Source: Ruminiclostridium cellulolyticum H10
GTDB taxonomy: Bacteria; Bacillota; Clostridia; Acetivibrionales; DSM-1351
Length of the DNA stretch: 64,000 bases
Reading direction: 5' to 3'
Assembly (NCBI RefSeq): GCF_000022065.1
Contig: NC_011898.1
Location: forward strand, 1,262,001-1,326,000
Part shown: positions 17,551-26,459 of the stretch, piece by piece
Position numbering within the stretch: the stretch's first letter is position 1
Layout: each line of letters begins with the position of its first letter
Program-made: the position numbers and the translations under genes
Notes under the pieces: model-generated
What the model was told of the DNA's origin: nothing
Database searches by the model: none
Seen by the model: only the letters and a program-made list of their open reading frames with translations

Positions 17551-18390
17551 ATGATAAAGATAAAAAGGTTTTCCTTCGCAGCGGTAGTAGCGATTATTTT
17601 TGCCGGTGTATGGGCATTAGTAACGACATTCCCGTTTTTATTCATGGCTTTTACATCATTTAAGCAAACAAATGAACTTTTTCAAGGCCCTACAATTTTT
17701 GCTTTACCTAAATCATTGTATTTAGATAACTATACAGAAATTTTAACAGGAAATTTCTTTATATATTTTAAAAACAGTATACTTGTATGTGCGATTGGTC
17801 TGATACTTTTGCTGGCTTCGTCAGCAATGGCATCCTACGTATTTTCAAGACTGAAATTCAAAATCAATAAGGTATTATTTGCAATTGTAATTGCATGTAT
17901 GGCTATACCAATTCATGCGACCTTGATACCTGTATTCCTTTTGACTAAAGACGTTAAGCTTTATGATAACATTATTGGTCTGATTGGTCCCTATGTCGCA
18001 TTTAATATTCCTGTTTCGGTATTTATTTTGACAGGATTTATGAAGGGTATTCCGGTTGAACTTGAACAAGCAGCAGATGTTGATGGTGCCGGTAAAGTCA
18101 GGACTTTTTTAGAGATTATATTGCCTCTATCCATGCCGGGATTAGCAACACTGGCCATATATAATGGTATAAATATGTGGAATGAGTTCGTTTATGCATT
18201 TGTATTAACCTCATCTGTAAAAAGCCGTACACTTCCACTTGCGATTTGGGAATACCAGGGGCAATATGGAGTGGATATACCAATGGTAATGACAATCCTC
18301 ACTTTATCAGCTTTACCTATGATTATTGTATTTATTTTCTGCCAGGAGAAACTTATAAAAGGTATGATGGCTGGAGCTGTAAAGGGATAA
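17551..18390 (+). CDS. ABC sugar permease, UgpE/MalG-like
   Basis: A 279-residue second permease with EAA-type loop ([27 protein letters not shown]) and the [11 protein letters not shown]-terminal tail typical of MalG-like subunits. AAGGAGG lies inside the end of the previous gene. The receptor and two permeases make a complete CUT1 importer apart from the ATPase. Confidence 0.92.
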   Translation: MIKIKRFSFAAVVAIIFAGVWALVTTFPFLFMAFTSFKQTNELFQGPTIFALPKSLYLDNYTEILTGNFFIYFKNSILVCAIGLILLLASSAMASYVFSRLKFKINKVLFAIVIACMAIPIHATLIPVFLLTKDVKLYDNIIGLIGPYVAFNIPVSVFILTGFMKGIPVELEQAADVDGAGKVRTFLEIILPLSMPGLATLAIYNGINMWNEFVYAFVLTSSVKSRTLPLAIWEYQGQYGVDIPMVMTILTLSALPMIIVFIFCQEKLIKGMMAGAVKG

Positions 18391-18424
18391 GTATATAATA
18401 AATAAATTACACAGGGAGGCAAAA

Positions 18425-19096
18425 ATGGTTAACGATAAAAAGGTATTTGCTAAATATTTTGATCATACAATTTTAAAAGCAGATGCTACCGAAGAACAGG
18501 TAATAAATCTATGTAATGAGGCATTAGAGTACGAATTTGCATCAATATGTGTAAATTCATGTCATACAAAACTAGTTTCAGATAAATTAAAAGGTTCTAA
18601 TGTAAAAACCTGTGTTGTAGTGGGATTTCCACTAGGAGCAATGTCTCCGCGTTCTAAAGCATTCGAAACCAAAGACGCGGTTGAAAGTGGTGCACAGGAA
18701 ATTGACATGGTAATAAATGTAGGTGCTTTAAAAGCAAAGAATTATGATTATGTTGAGAATGATATAAAAGGTGTTGTAGAAGCTGCGGGGAAAAAGGCAA
18801 TAGTAAAAGTAATTATTGAAACATGCCTTCTTACAGATGATGAGAAAGTAAAAGCATGTGAACTTTCAAAGAAAGCCGGTGCTGATTTTGTTAAAACTTC
18901 TACAGGTTTCAGTACAGGTGGTGCCACAGAAGAAGATGTAGCTTTAATGAGAAAAACCGTGGGAGAAAGTGTGGAAGTGAAAGCTTCCGGTGGAATCAGA
19001 GATTATGAAACAGCGGTAAAAATGATTAAGGCCGGTGCATCTAGAATTGGAGCAAGTGCATCTGTAGGAATTGTTAAGAATAGTCAAAAATTATAA
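18425..19096 (+). CDS. deoC: Deoxyribose-phosphate aldolase (DeoC family)
   Basis: A 223-residue class I aldolase that cleaves 2-deoxyribose-5-phosphate to glyceraldehyde-3-phosphate and acetaldehyde. Family motifs are clear: [11 protein letters not shown] at the start, the Schiff-base lysine in FVKTSTGF near residue 158, and [13 protein letters not shown] with a second catalytic lysine near 186. GGGAGG precedes the ATG. Its place in a sugar operon with a kinase and dehydrogenases, not with nucleoside genes, suggests it may act on the operon's own phosphorylated intermediate. The family assignment is firm; the true substrate is inferred. Confidence 0.9.
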   Translation: MVNDKKVFAKYFDHTILKADATEEQVINLCNEALEYEFASICVNSCHTKLVSDKLKGSNVKTCVVVGFPLGAMSPRSKAFETKDAVESGAQEIDMVINVGALKAKNYDYVENDIKGVVEAAGKKAIVKVIIETCLLTDDEKVKACELSKKAGADFVKTSTGFSTGGATEEDVALMRKTVGESVEVKASGGIRDYETAVKMIKAGASRIGASASVGIVKNSQKL

Positions 19097-19109
19097 ACGA
19101 GGTATAATT

Positions 19110-20180
19110 ATGTCAAATAAAATGAGGGCAGTTCAATTATTTGCACCGGGTGATGTTCGTTGTGAGTTAATAGATATACCTGTAATATCGGCTGACAATC
19201 AAGTGATTATAAAAGTAGAAGCATGCGGTGTTTGTGGTTCGGATATTCCAAGAGTAATGAGTAAGGGAGCTTATAGATATCCTATTGTAATCGGGCATGA
19301 ATTTTCAGGTGAAGTTGTAGAGGTTGGTACAAAAGTAAAAAATGCAAAAGTAGGCGATAGGGTCACTGCTATGCCATTAGTTAATTGCAAAGAGTGTGAT
19401 TACTGTAAAATCGGACAAGCTATCACATGTGATAATTATGATTATTACGGCTCACGCATAGATGGAGCCATGGCGGAGTACATTGTAGTCAGTGAAGAAA
19501 ATATTATACATATCCCTGATAATGTCAGCTACTATGAAGCAGCAATGACAGATCCTGTTTCAGTTGCTCTTCACGCTGTTAGAAAGGCTGAAATTGAGGC
19601 TGGTCAGACAGCAGTCGTATTCGGATTGGGTGCTATTGGGTTTATTACCATACAATGGTTAAAACACATGGGTTGTCATAAAGTAATCGCCGTAGATATA
19701 ATAGATGAGAAATTGGATATGGCGAAAAAACTTGGAGCAGATTTATGTATTAACGGTATGAAATGCGATGTAGTCAAAACAATTATGGAGTATACAAACA
19801 ATAAAGGGGCAGATTCTGCTATAGAACTGGCAGGAAGTACTATTACCCAAGTACAGGCGATTGATTCTGTCAGAAAATTAGGGACAGTTGTATTCTGCGG
19901 GATAGCATATAATGATTTGGTTATACCAAATAAATCACTTGGAAAAATTTTGAGAGGTGAACTGAAGATAAAGGGCTCGTGGAATTCTTCAATTGCCCCA
20001 TTACCGATAAATGAGTGGAAAAGTGCACTTATGTTTATAGAAGAAGGAAAGATAAAGCTCAATGAATTGATCACTCACGTAGTTTGTTTGGAAGATTGTC
20101 AATCAGCTTTTGAAATGATGTACAACAAGAAGGAAATGTTTACAAAGGTCATTTTTGATCCTAACAAAAAGCAAATTTAA
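19110..20180 (+). CDS. Zinc-dependent alcohol dehydrogenase, galactitol-1-phosphate dehydrogenase-like
   Basis: A 356-residue medium-chain dehydrogenase. Catalytic zinc ligands appear in ACGVCGSD and GHEFSGE; the structural zinc site is the four Cys in NCKECDYCKIGQAITC; the nucleotide-binding loop is GLGAIG near 166-171. The pattern is closest to GatD and sorbitol dehydrogenases as I recall them. The frame opens at a TTG inside deoC, but ATG 19110, 14 bp past the deoC stop, is chosen. It probably oxidises a sugar alcohol or sugar-phosphate hydroxyl in the operon's pathway. Confidence 0.85.
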   Translation: MSNKMRAVQLFAPGDVRCELIDIPVISADNQVIIKVEACGVCGSDIPRVMSKGAYRYPIVIGHEFSGEVVEVGTKVKNAKVGDRVTAMPLVNCKECDYCKIGQAITCDNYDYYGSRIDGAMAEYIVVSEENIIHIPDNVSYYEAAMTDPVSVALHAVRKAEIEAGQTAVVFGLGAIGFITIQWLKHMGCHKVIAVDIIDEKLDMAKKLGADLCINGMKCDVVKTIMEYTNNKGADSAIELAGSTITQVQAIDSVRKLGTVVFCGIAYNDLVIPNKSLGKILRGELKIKGSWNSSIAPLPINEWKSALMFIEEGKIKLNELITHVVCLEDCQSAFEMMYNKKEMFTKVIFDPNKKQI

Positions 20181-20192
20181 GGAGGTGATTTG

Positions 20193-21233
20193 ATGCTATC
20201 TTATGTTTACCATACGGATAAAACATTGGAGCTAAAAGATGTACCTAAACCTATGTTGAATGGAGAAGGCGCCTTAATTAAAACTATAGCATGTTCAATA
20301 TGCGGAACTGATGTCAGAACCCATAGATTTGGAAGTACAAAAATAGATGAGGGCAGGATTATAGGACATGAAGTAGTTGGTGAAATAATCGAATTGTCTG
20401 AGTCCGTAAAAGATTTCGAAATTGGTGAACATGTGGCTGTTGCTCCTGCTATTGGATGCGGTATTTGCTACAGCTGTAAGAATGGAAAGACCAATATGTG
20501 TGAGGATTTGAAAACTATAGGTTTTCAGTATGATGGTGGGTTTGCTGACTATATGGTTATTCCCTTACAGGCATTTAAAATGGGAAATGTATATAAGCTG
20601 CCCGAGGTTAAAGATGATTCAGTATTTACTTTAAGTGAACCGCTGGCTTGTGCTATAAATGCACAATCGTATTTGAATATTAAACAAGGGGAAGACGTAG
20701 TTATATTTGGCTCAGGTATAATCGGATGCATGCATGCGGAGTTAGCATTGTATTCTGGTGCAAAAAATGTAATTATTATTGAAACCTCATTTGAAAGGAT
20801 TAAGCAAGCGAGTAAATTACTTAAAGATGTAATATTTATTAATTCGGCTGAAACTGACATTTTTGCTGAAGTAAGCAGACTGACAGATGGGAAAGGTGCA
20901 GATGTGGCTATAATAGCTTGTTCAGTCGGAAGTGCTCAGGCTGATGGTATGAAAATACTGGCTAAGTGCGGAAGAATATCTTTGTTTGGCGGGCTTTCAG
21001 GAAATTCTACCGGGTTTATCGACAGCAATTTAATTCATTACAGAGAAATAAGCGTTTTCGGTGTACACGCATCAACTCCGGAACAAAATAAACAAGCAAT
21101 GGAAATGATTCATAGTGGAAAAATAAATGTAGAGAAATATATTACCGAAAGATATCCGCTTAAAGACATAGAGAAAGCTTTTAAGGATATAGAAGATGGA
21201 AGAGTCATGAAGGCTGTAATAGTTAACAAATAG
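20193..21233 (+). CDS. Zinc-dependent alcohol dehydrogenase
   Basis: A 346-residue second medium-chain dehydrogenase, clearly a different paralogue from its neighbour. It shows ACSICGTD, GHEVVGE, the structural zinc Cys set GCGICYSCKNGKTNMC and a GSGIIG dinucleotide loop. GGAGGTGA at 20181-20188 supports ATG 20193 over the TTG directly before it. The 12-bp gap to the previous gene indicates coupling. Two dehydrogenases in tandem suggest successive oxidation and reduction, as in epimerisation of a sugar or alditol. Confidence 0.85.
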   Translation: MLSYVYHTDKTLELKDVPKPMLNGEGALIKTIACSICGTDVRTHRFGSTKIDEGRIIGHEVVGEIIELSESVKDFEIGEHVAVAPAIGCGICYSCKNGKTNMCEDLKTIGFQYDGGFADYMVIPLQAFKMGNVYKLPEVKDDSVFTLSEPLACAINAQSYLNIKQGEDVVIFGSGIIGCMHAELALYSGAKNVIIIETSFERIKQASKLLKDVIFINSAETDIFAEVSRLTDGKGADVAIIACSVGSAQADGMKILAKCGRISLFGGLSGNSTGFIDSNLIHYREISVFGVHASTPEQNKQAMEMIHSGKINVEKYITERYPLKDIEKAFKDIEDGRVMKAVIVNK

Positions 21234-21265
21234 ATTAAAAAATAGTTTCGAAAGAGGCTCTTATT

Positions 21266-22771
21266 ATGAGTAAAAAATATATTCTGGCTATTGATCAGGG
21301 AACAACATCTACTAAAGTATTAGTAGTAAATCACGACAGTAAAATTATTGACCGGGCTTCCAAGGATATAACACAGTTTTATCCACAGTCTGGTTGGGTT
21401 GAGCATGATGCAGATGAAATTTGGGAAACAGTAATGGACTGCTGTAATGAAATTTTCGCTAGAAATATTGTAAAACCTGAGGAAATTGCTGCAATCGGGA
21501 TTACCGACCAACGGGAGTCCACAATATTGTGGGATCGTGATTCCGGTAGACCTGTATATAATGCAATATGTTGGCAAAGCAGGCAGACAGCATCCATTTG
21601 CGAAAGAATGAAGAAGCAGGAAGGACTTGAAGAATTAATTAATGAAAAAACGGGACTTCGTATTGACCCTTACTTTTCAGCAAGTAAAATAAAGTTTATT
21701 CTGGAGAATGTCCCCGGTGTTCAGGAACGAGTAAATGAAGGAAAGATATTGATGGGAACCATTGATTCCTGGATTATGTGGAACCTAAGTGGTAAAAAAT
21801 CCCATGTAATTGATTATACAAATGCTTCTCGTACATTACTTCTTAATATTCATACTTTGCAATGGGATGATGAACTTATTGAAAAAATAGGAGTGCCAAA
21901 ACAGATTCTCCCTGAATTAAAACCATCATCATGCGATGCTCTTGCATTCACAGCCCCGGATGTATTTTTTGGTCAACAAATCCCAATATCCGGAGATGCA
22001 GGGGATCAACATGCTGCAACTATAGGACAGGCCTGCTTTGAGCCGGGGATGGCTAAAAATACGTATGGAACATCAATGGCTTTATTTATGAACATCGGTG
22101 ACAAGCCATTAAAATCAAACTACGGTCTTACTACAGATTTGGGATGGGTAATTGACGGTAAGGTTCAGTATGCTTTTGAAGGAGTCGTATTTGTAGGCGG
22201 TGCAGTTGTTCAGTGGCTTCGAGATGGTTTGGGTATTATAAAAAATGCAAGGGAATGTGATATTCTGGCTGAAAAAGTACAGGATACCGGAGGCGTATAT
22301 ATTGTTCCGGCATTTGCAGGAATGTGTGCACCATACTGGGATGCTTATGCGAGGGGTACTATCATTGGACTTACCAGAGGTACTACCAAAGAACATATTT
22401 GCCGTGCAGCACTTGAATCAATGGGATACCAGACCAGAGATGTAATTGATGCAATGGTTGCTGATACTGGTAAAGAACTAAAATCCTTGAGAGTTGATGG
22501 GGGAGCAACAAAAAGCGAATTTTTGCTTCAGTTTCAGGCTGATATACTGGGAATTCCGGTTGAATTACCTGAAATTACAGATATGGCGGCATTAGGTGCA
22601 GCTTATCTTGCCGGACTTGGTATAGGATTCTGGAAGGATGTTTCTGAATTAAGGCAGCATTGGAAGATTAAAAAGGTTTACTATCCAAGAATGAGTAAGG
22701 AAGAACGTGATAGTTTGTATGAAGGATGGAAGAAGGCTGTTGGACGCTCTTTGGATTGGGCTGAAAAATAA
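21266..22771 (+). CDS. FGGY-family carbohydrate kinase, glycerol-kinase-like
   Basis: A 501-residue ATP-dependent kinase. The N-terminal phosphate-binding loop is LAIDQGTTSTK; residues matching the glycerol contacts of GlpK are kept (ITDQRES, the Tyr in DPYFSASK, and Asp in SGDAGDQHAA), and the adenosine motif is VDGGATKS near residue 411. GAAAGAGG precedes the ATG. No glycerol facilitator or GlpD lies nearby, so in this operon it may phosphorylate another polyol or ketose made by the dehydrogenases or isomerase. Glycerol itself cannot be excluded. Confidence 0.85.
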   Translation: MSKKYILAIDQGTTSTKVLVVNHDSKIIDRASKDITQFYPQSGWVEHDADEIWETVMDCCNEIFARNIVKPEEIAAIGITDQRESTILWDRDSGRPVYNAICWQSRQTASICERMKKQEGLEELINEKTGLRIDPYFSASKIKFILENVPGVQERVNEGKILMGTIDSWIMWNLSGKKSHVIDYTNASRTLLLNIHTLQWDDELIEKIGVPKQILPELKPSSCDALAFTAPDVFFGQQIPISGDAGDQHAATIGQACFEPGMAKNTYGTSMALFMNIGDKPLKSNYGLTTDLGWVIDGKVQYAFEGVVFVGGAVVQWLRDGLGIIKNARECDILAEKVQDTGGVYIVPAFAGMCAPYWDAYARGTIIGLTRGTTKEHICRAALESMGYQTRDVIDAMVADTGKELKSLRVDGGATKSEFLLQFQADILGIPVELPEITDMAALGAAYLAGLGIGFWKDVSELRQHWKIKKVYYPRMSKEERDSLYEGWKKAVGRSLDWAEK

Positions 22772-22804
22772 ATTCTCATTGTTGATATAGAGGAGAGGCT
22801 TTAT

Positions 22805-23509
22805 ATGAAAAAAGTTCTGATTACAGGAGTGTCGGGTGGGCTTGGTACATGCTTGGCAAACGACTTTATTAAGAAAAATTATTACGTTTATGGGTATGAT
22901 AAAACCTATAATGAAAAAATAAGTGTTTTGGAAACTGATTATCCAAATCAATTTAAATTTTTCAATACAGATGTAAGTTTAGACAGTGCAGTTGAGGAAA
23001 CCGCCAAAAAAATTAAACAGAACAGTGACACGTTGGATATATTAATTAATGCTGCTGCAATACTCCCGACTAATAGTGCGAATATCTTAGAAGACTTTGA
23101 AATATCACAGTCATTGGAGGTTTTCTCTACTAATTCACTTGGGCCTTTGAGGGTTGTAAAGAGTCTTTTACCGTTGATAAGGAAGGGTGAGGATAAATTA
23201 ATAATAAATATATCATCCGAAGCAGGCAGCCTGGCTACACACTGTAATTATGTAAATAGATATGATTATTGCATGTCAAAAGCAGCATTAAATATGCAAA
23301 GTGTTATTCTGCAGCGTTATCTGAAACCCGATGGAATTAAAGTTCTGGCAGTTCATCCGGGTTGGGTAAGAACTGAGATGGGCGGTCTGGACGCCCCGAT
23401 TCTACCATCGGAATCGGCGGCAGGCATAGTAACACTTGCAGAAAAGTATATACACAAAACAGGTGAAGGTATATTTTTTGACTACGATGGAAATACAAGG
23501 GAATGGTGA
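22805..23509 (+). CDS. Short-chain dehydrogenase/reductase
   Basis: A 234-residue Rossmann-fold oxidoreductase. The cofactor loop GVSGGLG is at residues 8-14, the NAA(A) motif follows in LINAAAIL, and the catalytic YxxxK is YCMSK near 155-159 with an upstream Ser in NISSEAGS. GAGAGGC precedes the ATG. It belongs to the sugar operon and probably handles a carbonyl intermediate. Substrate unknown. Confidence 0.87.
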   Translation: MKKVLITGVSGGLGTCLANDFIKKNYYVYGYDKTYNEKISVLETDYPNQFKFFNTDVSLDSAVEETAKKIKQNSDTLDILINAAAILPTNSANILEDFEISQSLEVFSTNSLGPLRVVKSLLPLIRKGEDKLIINISSEAGSLATHCNYVNRYDYCMSKAALNMQSVILQRYLKPDGIKVLAVHPGWVRTEMGGLDAPILPSESAAGIVTLAEKYIHKTGEGIFFDYDGNTREW

Positions 23510-23553
23510 CACATTAATTAAATAAAATATATAGATTTTGGAGGGAATTAGCT

Positions 23554-24951
23554 ATGATAACCAAACAAAAACCAAGAATCGGATTTTTGGGCCTAATGCA
23601 GGGATTGTATGACGAATCACAGCCGGAACTGCCGAAAATGCAGGAGGCATTTGCCAGAGAAGTGGTTGAACAATTAAAAGATGTGGCAGATATTGATTTT
23701 CCCGGTCCAGCAAAAGAAAGAGAAGATATAGAAAGATATGTAAAATATTTCAATGATAAAGAGTACGATGGAATAATGATAGTAAATCTGTTGTACAGTC
23801 CGGGAAATCGTTTAATACAGGCTATGAAGAATAATAATCTGCCAATATTGCTGGCTAATATTCAACCACTTCCCGATGTTACATCAAACTGGGATTGGAT
23901 TTTGTGCACAACTAATCAGGGAATTCATGGAATACAGGATACAAGTAATGTTCTCATGCGTTGTGGTATTAAACCGGCTATTATAACAGATGATTGGAAG
24001 GCTGAATCCTTTAAAGCCTACTTTGAAGATTGGGCATTGGCTGCCAACACGCATAACAGACTAAAAAAGACAAAGGTTGCGATTTTCGGCCGTATGCACA
24101 ATATGGGTGACATACTTGGTGATGATGCGGCATTGTGCAGAAAATTTGGTGTAGAGGCAAACCATGTAACAATCGGTCCGGTTTATTACAACATGGAAGG
24201 ATTGTCAGATAAAGAAGTAGATGCCCAGATTGAGGAAGATAAAAAGAATTTTAAAATTGATCCTAATCTTCCTGAAGAAAGTCATCGGTATGCTGCACGT
24301 ATGCAATTAGCCTTTGAAAAATTCCTTAATGATAACGGTTATGAAGGTTTTTCACAGTTCTTCAACATATACAAGGAAGACGGCAGGTTCAAACAAATAC
24401 CGATATTGGCAGGCTCCAGTCTCCTTGCAAAAGGTTATGGTTATTCGGCGGAAGGTGATACAAATGTACTTCTCATGACTGTGATCGGTCACATGATGAT
24501 AGGGGATCCTCATTTTACTGAGATGTACTCCCTGGACTTTGGTAAGGATTCAGCAATGCTAAGCCATATGGGAGAAGGCAACTGGAAGGTTGCAAGGAAG
24601 GATCGCGGAGTGACACTGATTGACAGGCCTCTTGATATTGGTGGTCTTGGTAATCCTCCGACACCAAAGTTCAACGTAGAACCAGGAACAGCTACCCTTG
24701 TTTCCCTCGTTGCAGTAGAAGGAGAAAAATACCAACTAATTGTATCAAAGGGTACTATCCTTGATACTGAGGACTTGCCAGATGTTCCTATGAACCATGC
24801 TTTTTTCAGACCGGATTCCGGCATCAAAAAGGCTATGGACGAATGGTTAGCTAATGGTGGTACACATCACGAAGTACTATTCCTGGGTGATTTTAGAAGA
24901 CGTTTTGAATTATTATGTAAAATTCTTGACATAAAATATATTGAAGTGTAA
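23554..24951 (+). CDS. L-arabinose/L-fucose isomerase-family protein
   Basis: A 465-residue aldose-ketose isomerase-fold protein. Likely metal ligands are Glu in YGYSAEGDTN, Glu in FTEMYSLDF, His in MLSHMGEGN and His in NGGTHHEV, placed as in AraA. Much of the N-terminal half differs from classical AraA, so the sugar may not be arabinose. GGAGGGAAT precedes the ATG. Sitting with kinase, DeoC-like aldolase and GH51, it could convert an aldopentose or deoxyhexose to its ketose. Confidence 0.82.
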   Translation: MITKQKPRIGFLGLMQGLYDESQPELPKMQEAFAREVVEQLKDVADIDFPGPAKEREDIERYVKYFNDKEYDGIMIVNLLYSPGNRLIQAMKNNNLPILLANIQPLPDVTSNWDWILCTTNQGIHGIQDTSNVLMRCGIKPAIITDDWKAESFKAYFEDWALAANTHNRLKKTKVAIFGRMHNMGDILGDDAALCRKFGVEANHVTIGPVYYNMEGLSDKEVDAQIEEDKKNFKIDPNLPEESHRYAARMQLAFEKFLNDNGYEGFSQFFNIYKEDGRFKQIPILAGSSLLAKGYGYSAEGDTNVLLMTVIGHMMIGDPHFTEMYSLDFGKDSAMLSHMGEGNWKVARKDRGVTLIDRPLDIGGLGNPPTPKFNVEPGTATLVSLVAVEGEKYQLIVSKGTILDTEDLPDVPMNHAFFRPDSGIKKAMDEWLANGGTHHEVLFLGDFRRRFELLCKILDIKYIEV

Positions 24952-25007
24952 TATCTGTATGTATATTGCATAGATACTAATAAATGTAACCAAAAGGATG
25001 TACTGTC

Positions 25008-25955
25008 GTGAATGATAAATATAAGTTGATGGTTGATGTTTCTAAAATGTACTATTATTTTGGCATGAACCAAAAGGAGATAGCTGAAGAACTAGGAGTT
25101 TCACGCGGTTATGTGTGCCAACTCATGGAACAGGCACGAAAGTCAGGAATAATTGAGTTTAAAATAAAGGATGTAGCTAAAGAAGAAAAAGAGATTGAGT
25201 ATCATTTACGATCTAAATTTAATCTGCAAAAGGCAATAGTTGTTCCAACATTGCCCAATGCAGATCCAAACCAGTTAAATCCTGAGGTGGCTGATACGGC
25301 ATGTAAATATTTGGACACTATAATAGAAAGTGATATGGTCATAGCTTTTTCCTGGGGATGGACGATATTCCAGGTTTCATCGAATATGGTTAAGCATACC
25401 GATATTAAGAATGTTACCAGTATTCCTCTTAGCGGAGGGATGACTAACCTGCAAAAGAAGATCTACGTTTCAGAGATATCCACTAACATAGCAGAAGCAT
25501 ATAATGGGACGCCACTTTTTATACCCTTGCCAGCTGTTCTGCAAAATGCTCAAATAAAAGAAGCTTTGTATAGTGATACCAATGTAAGCGATGTTCTCAA
25601 TAAAAGTAAGGAAGCTGACATTGCACTATTTACTGTAGGTAGCTTTGGAGAACAGAATGTATTATACCGTGGTGGATATATCGATAACAAATCAATGAAA
25701 ACACTTGTAAAAAAGGATGCTGTTGGTGATTTGTGTGCTCATTTTATTAATGAATACGGCGAAATATGTGACAAGGATTTGGATGAAAGAACCGTAACAA
25801 TTAATCTTAATGACTTTAGAAAAATTAAAAACAAGGTATGTATTGTAACCGGTTCACAAAAAGTCAAGGCACTCCTTGGGGCACTTAGAAAGCAATATGT
25901 AGACGTCCTGATCACTGATGAAAGTACTGTTAATGAAATGCTAAAAATGATTTAA
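25008..25955 (+). CDS. SorC-family sugar-binding transcriptional regulator
   Basis: A 315-residue regulator with an N-terminal helix-turn-helix (residues about 18-40: MNQKEIAEELGVSRGYVCQLM) and a long C-terminal sugar-phosphate-binding domain of the DeoR/SorC type. It starts with GTG at 25008, preceded by AAAAGGATG. Members respond to phosphorylated sugars. It lies inside the operon, giving autoregulation; palindromes at 15012 and 15154 near the operon promoter are its likely targets. Confidence 0.87.
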   Translation: MNDKYKLMVDVSKMYYYFGMNQKEIAEELGVSRGYVCQLMEQARKSGIIEFKIKDVAKEEKEIEYHLRSKFNLQKAIVVPTLPNADPNQLNPEVADTACKYLDTIIESDMVIAFSWGWTIFQVSSNMVKHTDIKNVTSIPLSGGMTNLQKKIYVSEISTNIAEAYNGTPLFIPLPAVLQNAQIKEALYSDTNVSDVLNKSKEADIALFTVGSFGEQNVLYRGGYIDNKSMKTLVKKDAVGDLCAHFINEYGEICDKDLDERTVTINLNDFRKIKNKVCIVTGSQKVKALLGALRKQYVDVLITDESTVNEMLKMI

Positions 25956-25969
25956 AAGGAGTATGCTTT

Positions 25970-26356
25970 ATGAAATTAATCGGAATAGATCATATTACTA
26001 TTAACTGCACAGATATAAATGCTTCTTTCAGCTTTTACGAGGAAATATTATCCTTAAAACGCTTAAACGATGTAGATTTAGGTGATCATGTTTTGCATTA
26101 CTATCAGTTACCAAATACAAAACTTGAGCTAATAGAGTACAAAGAGCCTCAAAGAACTATAATAGCAGGGAATACTGATACGGGGATATATCGTCATTTT
26201 GCGGTAGGAACCGATGACCTTATGGAAATCAAAAGAAGATGTGATGAAAAAGGATATAAAATAAATCTTCAGCCTACTTACATCCCTCAAATTGATAAAA
26301 AAGTAATGCTTATAGTAGATCCAAATGGTGTTGAGATTGAAATTATACAATTATAA
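25970..26356 (+). CDS. VOC/glyoxalase-superfamily protein
   Basis: A 128-residue protein with two beta-alpha-beta-beta-beta modules (GIDHITINCTDINASFSFY at the start, FAVGTDDLMEIKRRC and DPNGVEIEII later). His and Glu residues at the usual metal positions (DHI, ELIEY, EIEII) are present. AAAAGGAG precedes the ATG, 14 bp after the regulator. The family includes glyoxalases, epimerases and dioxygenases; in an anaerobic sugar operon an epimerase or detoxifying lyase is plausible, but no specific role can be read. Confidence 0.75.
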   Translation: MKLIGIDHITINCTDINASFSFYEEILSLKRLNDVDLGDHVLHYYQLPNTKLELIEYKEPQRTIIAGNTDTGIYRHFAVGTDDLMEIKRRCDEKGYKINLQPTYIPQIDKKVMLIVDPNGVEIEIIQL

Positions 26357-26459
26357 AAATTATTTCTAGCAGAGAACTATCTATTATTAAAATAAAACAA
26401 TTGTATCGGTTGGTTACTGATATTCAATCAAGTAGCCTTACGATAGAAATGGAGTTAAT

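Noticed and set aside
19676-20074. 132-codon minus-strand frame
   Set aside because: Antisense to the zinc dehydrogenase gene, which has complete family motifs.
21266-22771. Naming the FGGY kinase glpK
   Set aside because: The glycerol-contact residues are similar, but the operon lacks other glycerol genes; the symbol would overstate the evidence.
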